Below, piece after piece: positions 16,052 through 24,279 of a stretch of 64,000 nt of DNA (the first letter of the stretch is position 1; every line of letters starts with the position of its first letter). Source of the stretch: an uncultured Actinomycetes bacterium (lineage in GTDB: Bacteria; Actinomycetota; Acidimicrobiia; Acidimicrobiales; RAAP-2); assembly GCA_903893745.1 (NCBI GenBank), contig CAITNF010000013.1, positions 1 to 64,000 of the forward strand. The letters are read 5' to 3'. The translations under genes and the position numbers were made by a program. Below the pieces are notes generated by a model. That model ran no database searches, was not told the DNA's origin, and saw nothing but the letters and a program-made list of their open reading frames with translations.

Positions 16052-17302
16052 CTAATACTTGTTGGCAATCATTAATTCTTGGGCGGGAAACTTCGTAAGT
16101 ATTGCGGGTCCTTCATCGGTAACTACGATCTCTTCTTCAATACGGGCAGCAGAAATGCCGTCAGAGGCTGGACAGTACGTCTCGAGGGCGAACACCATTC
16201 CAGTTTGCAACGTTATCGGGTCCTTTAGCGAATTCAGTCGACTGATAACAGGTCGCTCGTGCAACCCAAGACCAAGGCCATGACCAAACTGTAGACCGAA
16301 CGCGGCCATCTCATCAGGAAAACCGAACTCGGTCGCGGCCGGCCACGCTCGAGCAATTTCGTCAGTACCAACACCCGGTCGAACGAGATCAATTGCCTTG
16401 TCCATCCATTCGCGAGCCTTGGTATACGCATCACGCTGCGAGGCGGTGGAGCTGCCGACCGACATAGTGCGGTAGTAGCAAGTGCGGTAGCCGTTGTAGG
16501 AATGGATTATGTCAAAAAAGGCCTGGTCACCCGGTCGAATAATCCGATCGGTGAAATTATGCGGGTGAGGATTACACCGTTCACCCGATACGGCATTAAT
16601 TGCCTCAACCTGGTCGGAGCCCATTTCATAGAGGCGCTTGTTCGCGAGTGCGACAATCTCGTTCTCTCGCACCCCAGGTTTCAGCGCCTCAAAAATATCT
16701 TGATAGACCCCGTCCACCATGGCGGCCGCCTGGGACAGCAACATCAGCTCATCATTATTTTTTATCTGACGAGCGTCGAGCATGGTCTGTTGAGCGTCGC
16801 GAATTTCAACACCCGCGGCTTGCATCTCAAAGAGAAAGGGCAGTTCAATAATGTCAATACCAATGGGCTGACCCAGCACGCCGTGATCAGCGAGAAGGCC
16901 CACAATCTCCTTCACGGCCGACTCGAAGAGTCCCGCGCGTGGGGCAATGGCGCCACGAAGTCCGAGCATGCCCGCGCGACAGTTTTCGGGCTCCAACCAC
17001 GGTGCGAAGAGTTTGTGGTGTCGAGCGGCTGAACCAAAATCCCACACGATAGGTTCACCACCACGTGTCAACAGGCAGTAGCGCGTCATCTTGTCACCCA
17101 GGGCACCGCCCACCCAGGTGCCCGAAACGTAGCGGATGTTGTAGAAATCAAAGAGCAGCAGTGCGCCAAACTCGCTCGCTTCGAGCGCCGCTCGAGCCCG
17201 GGCCAGTCGATAGTCACGAAGTCGTTCAAAGTCAACGCGCGTCTCGAAATCAACCCCCATGTGACCCGGGGTATTCATCGTGGGACCAAAACCCTCTCTC
17301 AT
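16052..17302 (-). CDS. M24 (creatinase/aminopeptidase P) family protein with a changed metal site
   Basis: 416 aa: N-terminal creatinase domain (about 20-165) and C-terminal pita-bread domain (about 175-410). The five metal ligands of M24 peptidases align as D264, C275, H341, E373 and E389. The second ligand, an Asp 11 residues after the first, is Cys here (G-Y-R-T-C-Y-Y-R-T instead of the usual G-Y-x-x-D-x-x-R-T). It may therefore bind one metal or act on an unusual C-N bond. The start is secured by an ATGA overlap with the dehydrogenase gene and AGGAGG upstream. Its place between the dehydrogenase and the E1 genes suggests it releases an amino or hydroxy acid from an imported compound. Confidence 0.8.
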   Translation of the reverse strand: MREGFGPTMNTPGHMGVDFETRVDFERLRDYRLARARAALEASEFGALLLFDFYNIRYVSGTWVGGALGDKMTRYCLLTRGGEPIVWDFGSAARHHKLFAPWLEPENCRAGMLGLRGAIAPRAGLFESAVKEIVGLLADHGVLGQPIGIDIIELPFLFEMQAAGVEIRDAQQTMLDARQIKNNDELMLLSQAAAMVDGVYQDIFEALKPGVRENEIVALANKRLYEMGSDQVEAINAVSGERCNPHPHNFTDRIIRPGDQAFFDIIHSYNGYRTCYYRTMSVGSSTASQRDAYTKAREWMDKAIDLVRPGVGTDEIARAWPAATEFGFPDEMAAFGLQFGHGLGLGLHERPVISRLNSLKDPITLQTGMVFALETYCPASDGISAARIEEEIVVTDEGPAILTKFPAQELMIANKY

Positions 17303-18240
17303 GTGGAGGGTCCTCCTAGACCATCATCCACCGCGATCGACTCTGACTCCATAGTGAGTCCAGCTCCCCGTGCCGCTTCGAGTAGCAGCACCGCAAAATC
17401 CTGGTCCACGTAGCCCGCGCCAATTGAACTCTTGACAATCTCGGTGCACAGCGCCGAAACCGGCATCGGCACGTCGAGCTTGTAGGCGGCCGCCATCCCG
17501 AGATCAAAATCCTTACGCAGCAGTACTGGCGTGAAGGTAGGCGTGAAATCAAGATTCACGAACGCCGGCGTCTTATAACGCGAGAACATTGAACCCATGA
17601 CCGAGTTATTGAGAAACTCGAGCCAGGCGCTTCGCTTGACGCCGCCACGCTCAGCCAAGACGGTTATTTCGGCCATGGCTTGGGTCATGATGCCGAGCAT
17701 CATGTTGTGACAAATCTTTACGAGTCGTGCCACTTCGTCTTCACCAACGTAGGTAACGCCCTTGCAGATTTGGTTGAAGTACGGAAGCACTTGATCGAAG
17801 GCACTTCGAGTGCCCGACACGGCCATCGTCAAGTTTCCCGACGCCACGACTTTGGGATTTCCGCTCACCGGCGCCGCGAGAAACTCTGCACCGCGCCTCG
17901 CGCAAGCTTCGCGCACCACTGCCGAGGTCTCGGTTGAAACAGTCGAGCAGTCAACCACGATGGACGGGGCTGTTGCGGGATCACTCAGTAGACCATTTAG
18001 TCCGGTCGTCACTTCAAGTAGGTCACTATTAGCCGAGACCATTATGAAGACCACGTCACAGTTCGCGAGTTGGCTGGGACTATCGACTACTTCTGCACCT
18101 AACTTCACGAGCGGTTCAGCCTTGGCCCGAGTGCGATTCGTCACCACTACGGTATTGCCCGCCACCACGAGGCGTTTGGCCATCGCGCTGCCCATGCGTC
18201 CACACCCAATCCATCCGATTCGCGCGGCGCTTCCACCCAT
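17299..18240 (-). CDS. NAD(P)-dependent beta-hydroxyacid dehydrogenase (3-hydroxyisobutyrate dehydrogenase family)
   Basis: 313 aa. A Rossmann motif I-G-W-I-G-C-G-R-M-G-S-A-M-A opens the protein. The substrate loop is A-A-P-V-S-G-N-P-K, where most family members have P-V-S-G-G-x-x-G-A. The catalytic Lys is in R-L-V-K-I-C-H-N. The family oxidises 3-hydroxyacids to semialdehydes. The atypical loop sets it apart from the GarR-like copy at 2.7 kb. It has an AGAGAGGAA SD and lies 38 nt downstream of livF. In this operon it would turn an imported or released hydroxyacid into a semialdehyde. Confidence 0.82.
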   Translation of the reverse strand: MGGSAARIGWIGCGRMGSAMAKRLVVAGNTVVVTNRTRAKAEPLVKLGAEVVDSPSQLANCDVVFIMVSANSDLLEVTTGLNGLLSDPATAPSIVVDCSTVSTETSAVVREACARRGAEFLAAPVSGNPKVVASGNLTMAVSGTRSAFDQVLPYFNQICKGVTYVGEDEVARLVKICHNMMLGIMTQAMAEITVLAERGGVKRSAWLEFLNNSVMGSMFSRYKTPAFVNLDFTPTFTPVLLRKDFDLGMAAAYKLDVPMPVSALCTEIVKSSIGAGYVDQDFAVLLLEAARGAGLTMESESIAVDDGLGGPST

Positions 18241-18278
18241 GAACGTTCCTCTCTACCTTTGTACAGCCGATTCGCTCG

Positions 18279-19022
18279 CTAGTGAGCGGCCGGCCCCCCT
18301 GTTGACCCGCCCAAATACAGCGCGCCAATTTCGGGATTGTTCAGTACTTCTTGGCCCGAACCAGACAGGCGAACCCGACCATTTTCGAGCACCACACCAA
18401 AGTCACTCATCTTGAGTGCTTGACGGGCGTTCTGCTCAACGAGAAGCACAGTGCGCCCTTCGTTATTCATCATCTTAATGGTCTCAAATACCAACCGAAG
18501 AGTCTTGGGGTCAAGTCCCATCGACGGTTCGTCCAGAACTACTAAATCGGGTTCAAGCATGAGACATCGCGCAAATTCCACCAGACGTTGCTGCCCGCCC
18601 GAAAGACTTCCAGCTTTGTCGTTTGCTCGTTGCGCAACAATTGGAAACATCGTACGAACTCTGTCCATTCGCTCAGCAATGACTTTCTTATCTTTAATGA
18701 GAAATGCACCGAGCTCAACATTTTCATTCACACTCATCTCTCGAAAGAGACTGTGATTTTGAGGAACCTGCACGACGCCCAGCTTTAAAATCTCACGGGG
18801 ACTCTTGCCCACCAGATTGTGGCCCTTGAACCAAATCTCACCGAGGCGCGGAGTGACGAGCCCGGACACCGTTTTGAGCAGCGTGGACTTACCAGAACCG
18901 TTTGGCCCCACGATGCAAGTGAGACCACCTTGGGGCACGTCGAACTCAACCGATTTGAGGACATCGCCACCGCCGTAGCCGGCGACCACTCCCTTAAAAC
19001 TTACGAACGCGCGCTCAACCAT
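18279..19022 (-). CDS. livF: Branched-chain amino acid-type ABC transporter ATPase (LivF)
   Basis: 247 aa. Walker A is G-P-N-G-S-G-K-S-T, the signature L-S-G-G-Q-Q-R, Walker B L-V-V-L-D-E-P-S-M-G-L, and the switch region contains L-V-E-Q-N-A. The length and the V-E-Q-N form are typical of LivF. I took the ATG at 19022, giving an 8-nt overlap with livG; the frame is open further upstream, but that stretch reads through livG. It energises uptake with LivG, LivH, LivM and LivK. Confidence 0.9.
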   Translation of the reverse strand: MVERAFVSFKGVVAGYGGGDVLKSVEFDVPQGGLTCIVGPNGSGKSTLLKTVSGLVTPRLGEIWFKGHNLVGKSPREILKLGVVQVPQNHSLFREMSVNENVELGAFLIKDKKVIAERMDRVRTMFPIVAQRANDKAGSLSGGQQRLVEFARCLMLEPDLVVLDEPSMGLDPKTLRLVFETIKMMNNEGRTVLLVEQNARQALKMSDFGVVLENGRVRLSGSGQEVLNNPEIGALYLGGSTGGPAAH

Positions 19023-19794
19023 GAAGTGATCCACTGTCCGGGGCTTCGTCGTCGCCACCACCGAGGTACGCGTCCAGGACGAGTGGGTTGTGGCGAACGT
19101 CGGCCGGAGAACCCGAGACGAGATTCTTCCCTTGATGCATAACCGTGACCGAATCACAAAGGCTCATCACGAACTCCATATTGTGCTCGACAATGAGAAA
19201 TGTCTTGCCATCTTTATGAAGTGTTCGAATCTTCTCGGCAATTTCGTTAATCAGCGTTAGATTGACGCCACCGGCCGGTTCATCGAGCAGAACTACGTCA
19301 GGATCGGCTACGAGCACGTAGGCCAATTCGAGCAATTTGCGTTGACCATACGAAAGCGCCCCCGCCGGCAAGTCAGCTAGTCGCGCAATGCCCACAAAAT
19401 TAAGCCACTCCATGGCCGTGTTGACCTCGGAAGTGGTCGACTTTGAGCGCGTCAATCCCCGCAACCAACTCTCTTCGTGTTGCGTCGCGATCAGCATATT
19501 TTCGAGTACCGAAATTCTGGCGAAGATTCGCGTGAGCTGAAAGGTTCGACCAATTCCACGGGCGAATACGGCGTCAGGTCGGTGATTGGTGATATCCACA
19601 CCCTCAAATGAAACCGTGCCCGCGTCGGGTGTTACGTAGCCCGTCATTACGTTAAACAAGGTCGTCTTACCTGATCCATTGGGCCCGATAAGCCCCGTGA
19701 TGCTGTTCTTCTCAACCTCCAAGTTGCACTCGTTCAGCGCCTGCACACCTCCGAAGGCTCTCGAAATTCCCTGGGCGCGAAGTAAGACGGACAT
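19015..19794 (-). CDS. livG: Branched-chain amino acid-type ABC transporter ATPase (LivG)
   Basis: 259 aa. Walker A G-P-N-G-S-G-K-T-T, signature-like A-L-S-Y-G-Q-R-K-L-L-E-L, Walker B V-V-L-L-D-E-P-A-G-G-V-N and I-V-E-H-N-M in the switch region. This is the LivG pattern, including the Y-G-Q-R form of the signature. Its start shares one base with the livM stop (TGATG). Confidence 0.92.
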   Translation of the reverse strand: MSVLLRAQGISRAFGGVQALNECNLEVEKNSITGLIGPNGSGKTTLFNVMTGYVTPDAGTVSFEGVDITNHRPDAVFARGIGRTFQLTRIFARISVLENMLIATQHEESWLRGLTRSKSTTSEVNTAMEWLNFVGIARLADLPAGALSYGQRKLLELAYVLVADPDVVLLDEPAGGVNLTLINEIAEKIRTLHKDGKTFLIVEHNMEFVMSLCDSVTVMHQGKNLVSGSPADVRHNPLVLDAYLGGGDDEAPDSGSLHG

Positions 19795-20801
19795 CAGTGT
19801 GCTTTCTCGAGGTCGAGAGCAGCTTCATTCTCAGCAAGAACCGCGCGTTCGCGATCGGCTCGCTTGGTGACTCGATCTCGAAAGTAGACCACGACGCCTT
19901 GGGGCATAAACATGATGACTACTAAAAAGAGGGCGCCGAAGAGGATTAAGTAAAGCGAGCCGTTCGAGTACGTGACCGTTAGATACTGTTGTCCCGCCTC
20001 GAGGAGAAGCGCTCCCAGAAGTGGCCCAGTGAGTGTTCCCAAACCCCCGAGAAATGCCATAAGCGCGATACTGATGTCAAACATTGGATCAAACACGAAT
20101 TGGGGATAGATCTGACCCACGAACATTGCGTAGAGGGCGCCACACATGCCAATGGTGAATGCCGACATCGCAAAACCAGTTCGCTTTACTGCACCGACCT
20201 TCACACCGAGTCCGAGGGCTCGGTCCTCATCGTCTCGAATCGCCAGTAACTGGAGACCGAATCGAGAACGCCGCACGCTCACGGACAGTACCGTCGCGAA
20301 GATAACAACTGCGAGTGCCACGTAGTAGAAGGGGATGTTGTAGTAACTCGAGTCCCAGGTAATGAATGGCAGGGCCAGGCCAGCTGTGCCACCAGTGAAT
20401 CCAAAATTAATTGCCATATTCTGAAATACAAAGAACACCGCGATGGTAATCACGACGAAGGTATGTCGGCGAACTCGAAGAGCTGCCCATCCAACGGGAA
20501 TAGCAATGAGCGTCGCTACGACTCCGCCTAGTGGAACGAGCCAAAACATTGCCGCCCCGGGCGCCATGTGCGCGTGCACCGAAATCAAAGCCATCGTGTA
20601 CGCGCCCGACCCGTAGAAGACTCCCGATCCCAGCGCGATGTAACCCGAATAGCCCGAGAACATATTCCACGACGTGGCGCAGGCCATGTACAGTAACGCG
20701 AAGAACGCAATCGTCGTATCCGAAGGGTTCGTAACTACGAGTGGAAAAATCGCAAATGCCGCCAGAGCGAGGGTCCACCAGAGCTGCTTGCTTCGTATCA
20801 T
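19794..20801 (-). CDS. livM: Branched-chain amino acid-type ABC transporter permease (LivM)
   Basis: 335 aa hydrophobic permease with about nine membrane segments. The G-Y-S-G-Y-I-A-L-G-S-G-V-F-Y-G-S-G-A-Y segment and the A-I-R-D-D-E-D-R-A coupling loop are typical of LivM. The true start is the ATG at 20801, which overlaps the livH stop as TGATG; the frame extends upstream only as a shadow of livH. Confidence 0.92.
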   Translation of the reverse strand: MIRSKQLWWTLALAAFAIFPLVVTNPSDTTIAFFALLYMACATSWNMFSGYSGYIALGSGVFYGSGAYTMALISVHAHMAPGAAMFWLVPLGGVVATLIAIPVGWAALRVRRHTFVVITIAVFFVFQNMAINFGFTGGTAGLALPFITWDSSYYNIPFYYVALAVVIFATVLSVSVRRSRFGLQLLAIRDDEDRALGLGVKVGAVKRTGFAMSAFTIGMCGALYAMFVGQIYPQFVFDPMFDISIALMAFLGGLGTLTGPLLGALLLEAGQQYLTVTYSNGSLYLILFGALFLVVIMFMPQGVVVYFRDRVTKRADRERAVLAENEAALDLEKAH

Positions 20802-21685
20802 CAGGCAACCCGGGCGATAGGTTTGCCAAATAGGCCCTGGGGGCGTAGTAACAGCACAATGATCAGGACCACGAAGTAGGCCATCGTGGACCAGACCGGG
20901 GACCACAGCACACCGACCATGTCGCCAATAAAGACCATCGAAACGCCCGCGATCATTGCTCCGCCAAGGCTCCCCATGCCTCCGAGCACGATGATGGTCA
21001 AAAGGCGAGAGATGAGGTCGTAACTCGTGCTGGCGTTAAAGGCGTTGGTTGCGCCGTACACCATGCCACCCGCGGCCGTGACGGCAACCCCAATGCCAAA
21101 ACAGATTGTTGACACTCGACGCACATCAATTCCCACCAGTGCGGCCGAAGTCTGATCAGCCAACGATGCACGAACGCTGACACCAAACCGGGTGCGGTAC
21201 AACATGAAGTACAGAGCGCTCAAGAGAATCACCGCCATGACGAAACCGGCGACGTAAATAAAGCTGAAGTGGATTCCACCAATCAGGAACGATTTATTGA
21301 CGTACGAGGCGTGCAGCTGCACATCGTTGACGGTAAAAATTATATTGAGAGCGCCCTCGATCAATAGCGAGACTGCGTACGTCACCAAAATTGACATTGC
21401 TGTTTTTTCGGGGCCCTTGAGCCGACCAATAAATGCCCGCTCGATCACCACCCCCACCACAAACAGTGAGGGGATGGTGATCAGCAGGCCCAAAAACAGG
21501 TCAATGCCGAGATGTACCGAGAGGGCATAGCTCAAGTAAGCACCAAGGATCACCAAAATCCCCTGGGCCACGTTGATGATGTCCATTACTCCGAAAATCA
21601 GCGTTAAACCTGTCGCCATGAGGGCATAGACCGAACCGGTCAAAATGCCATCCTTGGCGGCGTCAATAAGTGCGGTGGCGTTCAA
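20801..21685 (-). CDS. livH: Branched-chain amino acid-type ABC transporter permease (LivH)
   Basis: 294 aa with about eight membrane segments. Conserved LivH parts are A-L-M-A-T-G-L-T-L-I-F-G-V-M-D-I-I-N-V-A-Q-G near the N-terminus, the coupling loop R-T-R-F-G-V-S-V-R-A, and G-G-M-G-S-L-G-G-A near residue 235. The gene begins 3 nt after livK. Confidence 0.92.
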   Translation of the reverse strand: MNATALIDAAKDGILTGSVYALMATGLTLIFGVMDIINVAQGILVILGAYLSYALSVHLGIDLFLGLLITIPSLFVVGVVIERAFIGRLKGPEKTAMSILVTYAVSLLIEGALNIIFTVNDVQLHASYVNKSFLIGGIHFSFIYVAGFVMAVILLSALYFMLYRTRFGVSVRASLADQTSAALVGIDVRRVSTICFGIGVAVTAAGGMVYGATNAFNASTSYDLISRLLTIIVLGGMGSLGGAMIAGVSMVFIGDMVGVLWSPVWSTMAYFVVLIIVLLLRPQGLFGKPIARVA

Positions 21686-21688
21686 AAA

Positions 21689-22939
21689 CTATTTTCCCCA
21701 AGCCGGCTTCGGGAAGAGAGCCTTGACTGAGTTGGCGTCGCTGGCTGGATTGATCTGTACGAACTTCTTGCCCTGCCACTGGAACGTGTAGGCAGTCATA
21801 TTCAAGTTCTGACCGAGCGAATTAAAGGAGGTAGCGCCTTGCACGGTTTGGACAACTACACCGGAGTGCAGGTACTTAATGATCGCTGCATTATTAAATC
21901 CCTTGGTTGCATTCACCGCCGCTGCGACCGTCTGACCCACTGCGTAGGCCTCGGCAATATCCGCATTGACTCCAGAAGGAGTGCCGCCGTACTTGGCGAT
22001 GTACTCCGCAACCATGACCTTGCTCATGGGATTGGCAGAGCCGCCGTACCACGAGTTCGGCACCATGATGCCGTTCGCATTCTTCGCACCAACAGCCTTC
22101 AAGAAGCTACTGCCCTGATCGGGCCCGGCTGTGGCGATAAAGACCTTGGGATTGTATCCAGACTGTTCGAACGCTTGCATAAACGACGACACCGTCGGCA
22201 CGTCAACTGCACCGAGCACCACAACTTGAGGCTTAGCCGAAGCGACGGCGTCGGCAATGGGCGTGAAGTCGGTCTGCTCTGCGGCGAAGACTTTGTTGTA
22301 CACGGTCTTAATGCCCGCTTTTTCCATAATCTTCTGCGCTACTGGTAACTGCGGTTGGGTGAACGGGTCATTAGAGGTTACGTAGGCAGCCGTTGTCGGA
22401 CGCTTACTAGCCGAAAGTGATGCAATCCACTTGGCGAAGGGCTGGAGGTCGTTCGCTACTGGCAGTGTTACGTCAAACACATTCTTTAGGCCAGCTTGAA
22501 ATACCGACGGTGCGCCACCCGCGCCCTCAATCATGGCGTAGCCATAGCGAGAAACAGCCTTCGCCGCTGGCAAAGTCAGCAGCGAAGAATAAGGTCCGAA
22601 TACAAGATTCACGTGATCAGTTGAAATCAACTTCTGGTAGTTCGTGACAACCTGAGTAGGACTCGACGCATCAGAAACAATGTCGAGAACAACCTTGTGG
22701 CCCATAAGGCCGCCATGCTTGTTCACGTCCGCCGCCCAGAGCTGGTAACCCTGCTGGTACGCCAGTCCGTCAGCGGAGAAGTCGCCAGACAGCGAAAGTG
22801 AAATCCCGATTTTTACCGGTGCTCCCATAGCGAGCGTGCCACTTGAGGCGGCTCCGCTTGATGATCCGATGGTCAACAGTGACGCACCGGTAACCGCTGA
22901 AACGGCTAGAGCGCGAAAGAATTTTCCCCTGATATTCAT
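21689..22939 (-). CDS. livK: ABC transporter periplasmic-type substrate-binding protein (LivK family)
   Basis: 416 aa. A Sec-type signal peptide covers about residues 1-31 (R-G-K-F-F-R-A followed by a hydrophobic stretch ending S-S-G-A-A-S). There is no lipobox Cys. The rest is a type-I periplasmic-binding fold with V-K-I-G-I-S-L-S-L-S-G-D-F-S near the start. In a monoderm cell it would stay near the membrane by other means. LivK-type proteins bind branched-chain amino acids, but also amides, urea and aromatic acids, so the ligand is open. AGGGGGAAA is a strong SD. It is first in the operon, with its own promoter at 23022-23050. Confidence 0.9.
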   Translation of the reverse strand: MNIRGKFFRALAVSAVTGASLLTIGSSSGAASSGTLAMGAPVKIGISLSLSGDFSADGLAYQQGYQLWAADVNKHGGLMGHKVVLDIVSDASSPTQVVTNYQKLISTDHVNLVFGPYSSLLTLPAAKAVSRYGYAMIEGAGGAPSVFQAGLKNVFDVTLPVANDLQPFAKWIASLSASKRPTTAAYVTSNDPFTQPQLPVAQKIMEKAGIKTVYNKVFAAEQTDFTPIADAVASAKPQVVVLGAVDVPTVSSFMQAFEQSGYNPKVFIATAGPDQGSSFLKAVGAKNANGIMVPNSWYGGSANPMSKVMVAEYIAKYGGTPSGVNADIAEAYAVGQTVAAAVNATKGFNNAAIIKYLHSGVVVQTVQGATSFNSLGQNLNMTAYTFQWQGKKFVQINPASDANSVKALFPKPAWGK

Positions 22940-23021
22940 AGTTTCCCCCTGCGTTTTTACATTCTGGAAACTTCACCTACTGTGTCGTGACTGGAATGAC
23001 CGCTCGATGAGCGATGGCGTA

Positions 23022-23050
23022 ACCCTAACGACGCTTGCTGGGAACGTCAA
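23022..23050 (-). promoter_or_regulatory. Sigma-70-type promoter of the liv operon
   Basis: On the minus strand TTGACG (23045-23050) and TAGGGT (23022-23027) are separated by exactly 17 nt. Transcription would start near 23015, giving a leader of about 75 nt to the livK ATG. Confidence 0.65.
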
Positions 23051-23155
23051 GCGAAAAACGGCCGAAAGGGACTTAATTTCTATGAAAAGAATTCAACAGA
23101 TTCTTTCTTTCTGACTTATCCGAATGTCTATTACCATCTGCGACTGCGGCGCAAA

Positions 23156-24232
23156 ATGAAAGAGGCCATTACGGACGATTTACTCGAAATGGCTATCGCG
23201 AACTGGGAGCCCCGATTTACGGCTAATGGCGTCGACGTGGGCGACTATGCGCGTATCACCCATAGTCTTAATCACTGGGACGACTGGTGCAACGCGTGGT
23301 GTGAAGGTGCCGCACAACATGTGGCCCTTGGTGAAGCTGCGTGGTCAGAGGACCGATATCTCAGCGCTGGTGAGTGCTTTTCGCGAGCGGCGACCTACTA
23401 TCACTTTGGCAAATTTCTTTTCGTTCACAGACCCGACCAAGCGCGAATTGCTCAGAAAAATGCTGTTGATCTTCTCAATCGGTCGCTGCCACTACTCTCG
23501 CCAGCGGGAAGTCGCCACGAAATTCCCTTCGAAACCTCGAAGCTCGTGGGCATCTTTCGAGCTCCGCACGGTGCCGGTCCCCACCCGACAGTCCTTCTAG
23601 TAGCGGGTCTGGACTCGACAAAGGAAGAGTTTCGGGAGGTTGAGCGGGCATTTCTTGATCGCGGTGTTGCGACCTTCGCTTTTGACGGTCCGGGCCAAGG
23701 AGAGGCTGAGGCCACGCTGCCAATTCGGCCCGACTGGGGCGCGGTAGGTGCGGCAGTATTTGACTATCTCGCCACGCTGCGCGAAGTCGCCATTAACCGC
23801 GTTGGAGTGTGGGGAGTCAGCCTTGGTGGCTACTACGCCGCTCGCCTCGCCGCAGCTGACCTGCCCATCAAAGCAACCATCTGTCTTTCGGGCCCCTACG
23901 ACTTCGGCAGCGCGTGGAGCCATCTCAATCCTCTCACTCAACAGGCCTTTGAAGTGCGGTCGCATTCTTCGTCACCCGTCCAGGCCGCTAAACGAGCCAG
24001 ATTACTGAATTTGGAAGGAATCGCCAACAAAATTACGTCGCCACTCTTAGTGATTATGGGCCAACGAGATCGGTTATTCCCATGGCGTGATGCGGAACGA
24101 CTAGTGAATGAAGCGCAGGGAGAAAGTACTCTGGTCTTGTTGGAAGAAGGTAATCACGGTTGCGCCAATGTGGTCTACCAGCATCGGCCACTCAGCGCGG
24201 ACTGGATGGCTGGCGAACTACGGCGTTCATAA
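23156..24232 (+). CDS. Alpha/beta hydrolase, 2,6-dihydroxypseudooxynicotine hydrolase/FrsA-like
   Basis: 358 aa. Residues 1-120 form the helical N-terminal region typical of this group and 125-355 the alpha/beta-hydrolase core. The D-G-P-G-Q-G-E-A-E motif near 180, the nucleophile elbow G-V-S-L-G-G-Y near 220, an acid in G-Q-R-D-R-L-F-P and the His in G-N-H-G-C-A-N complete a Ser-Asp-His triad. Related enzymes cut C-C bonds of 1,3-diketone-like substrates or hydrolyse esters. The natural substrate is unknown. The E2 gene follows after about 45 nt, so a shared transcript is possible. The start has no clear SD. Confidence 0.8.
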   Translation: MKEAITDDLLEMAIANWEPRFTANGVDVGDYARITHSLNHWDDWCNAWCEGAAQHVALGEAAWSEDRYLSAGECFSRAATYYHFGKFLFVHRPDQARIAQKNAVDLLNRSLPLLSPAGSRHEIPFETSKLVGIFRAPHGAGPHPTVLLVAGLDSTKEEFREVERAFLDRGVATFAFDGPGQGEAEATLPIRPDWGAVGAAVFDYLATLREVAINRVGVWGVSLGGYYAARLAAADLPIKATICLSGPYDFGSAWSHLNPLTQQAFEVRSHSSSPVQAAKRARLLNLEGIANKITSPLLVIMGQRDRLFPWRDAERLVNEAQGESTLVLLEEGNHGCANVVYQHRPLSADWMAGELRRS

Positions 24233-24279
24233 ATACGTGCGATGCTAAATTCGGGTACTACCTAAAGAAAGTTCTAGCA

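Noticed and set aside
16052-17302. The M24 protein as a DddP-type DMSP lyase
   Set aside because: DddP keeps the second metal Asp in the G-x-x-x-D-I-S-R-T region as I remember it, whereas this protein has Cys there and a different active-site surround.
2725-18240. The two beta-hydroxyacid dehydrogenases (2.7 kb and 17.3 kb) as recent duplicates
   Set aside because: They differ in the substrate loop (P-V-S-G-G-E against P-V-S-G-N-P) and around the catalytic Lys, so they are distinct subfamilies.
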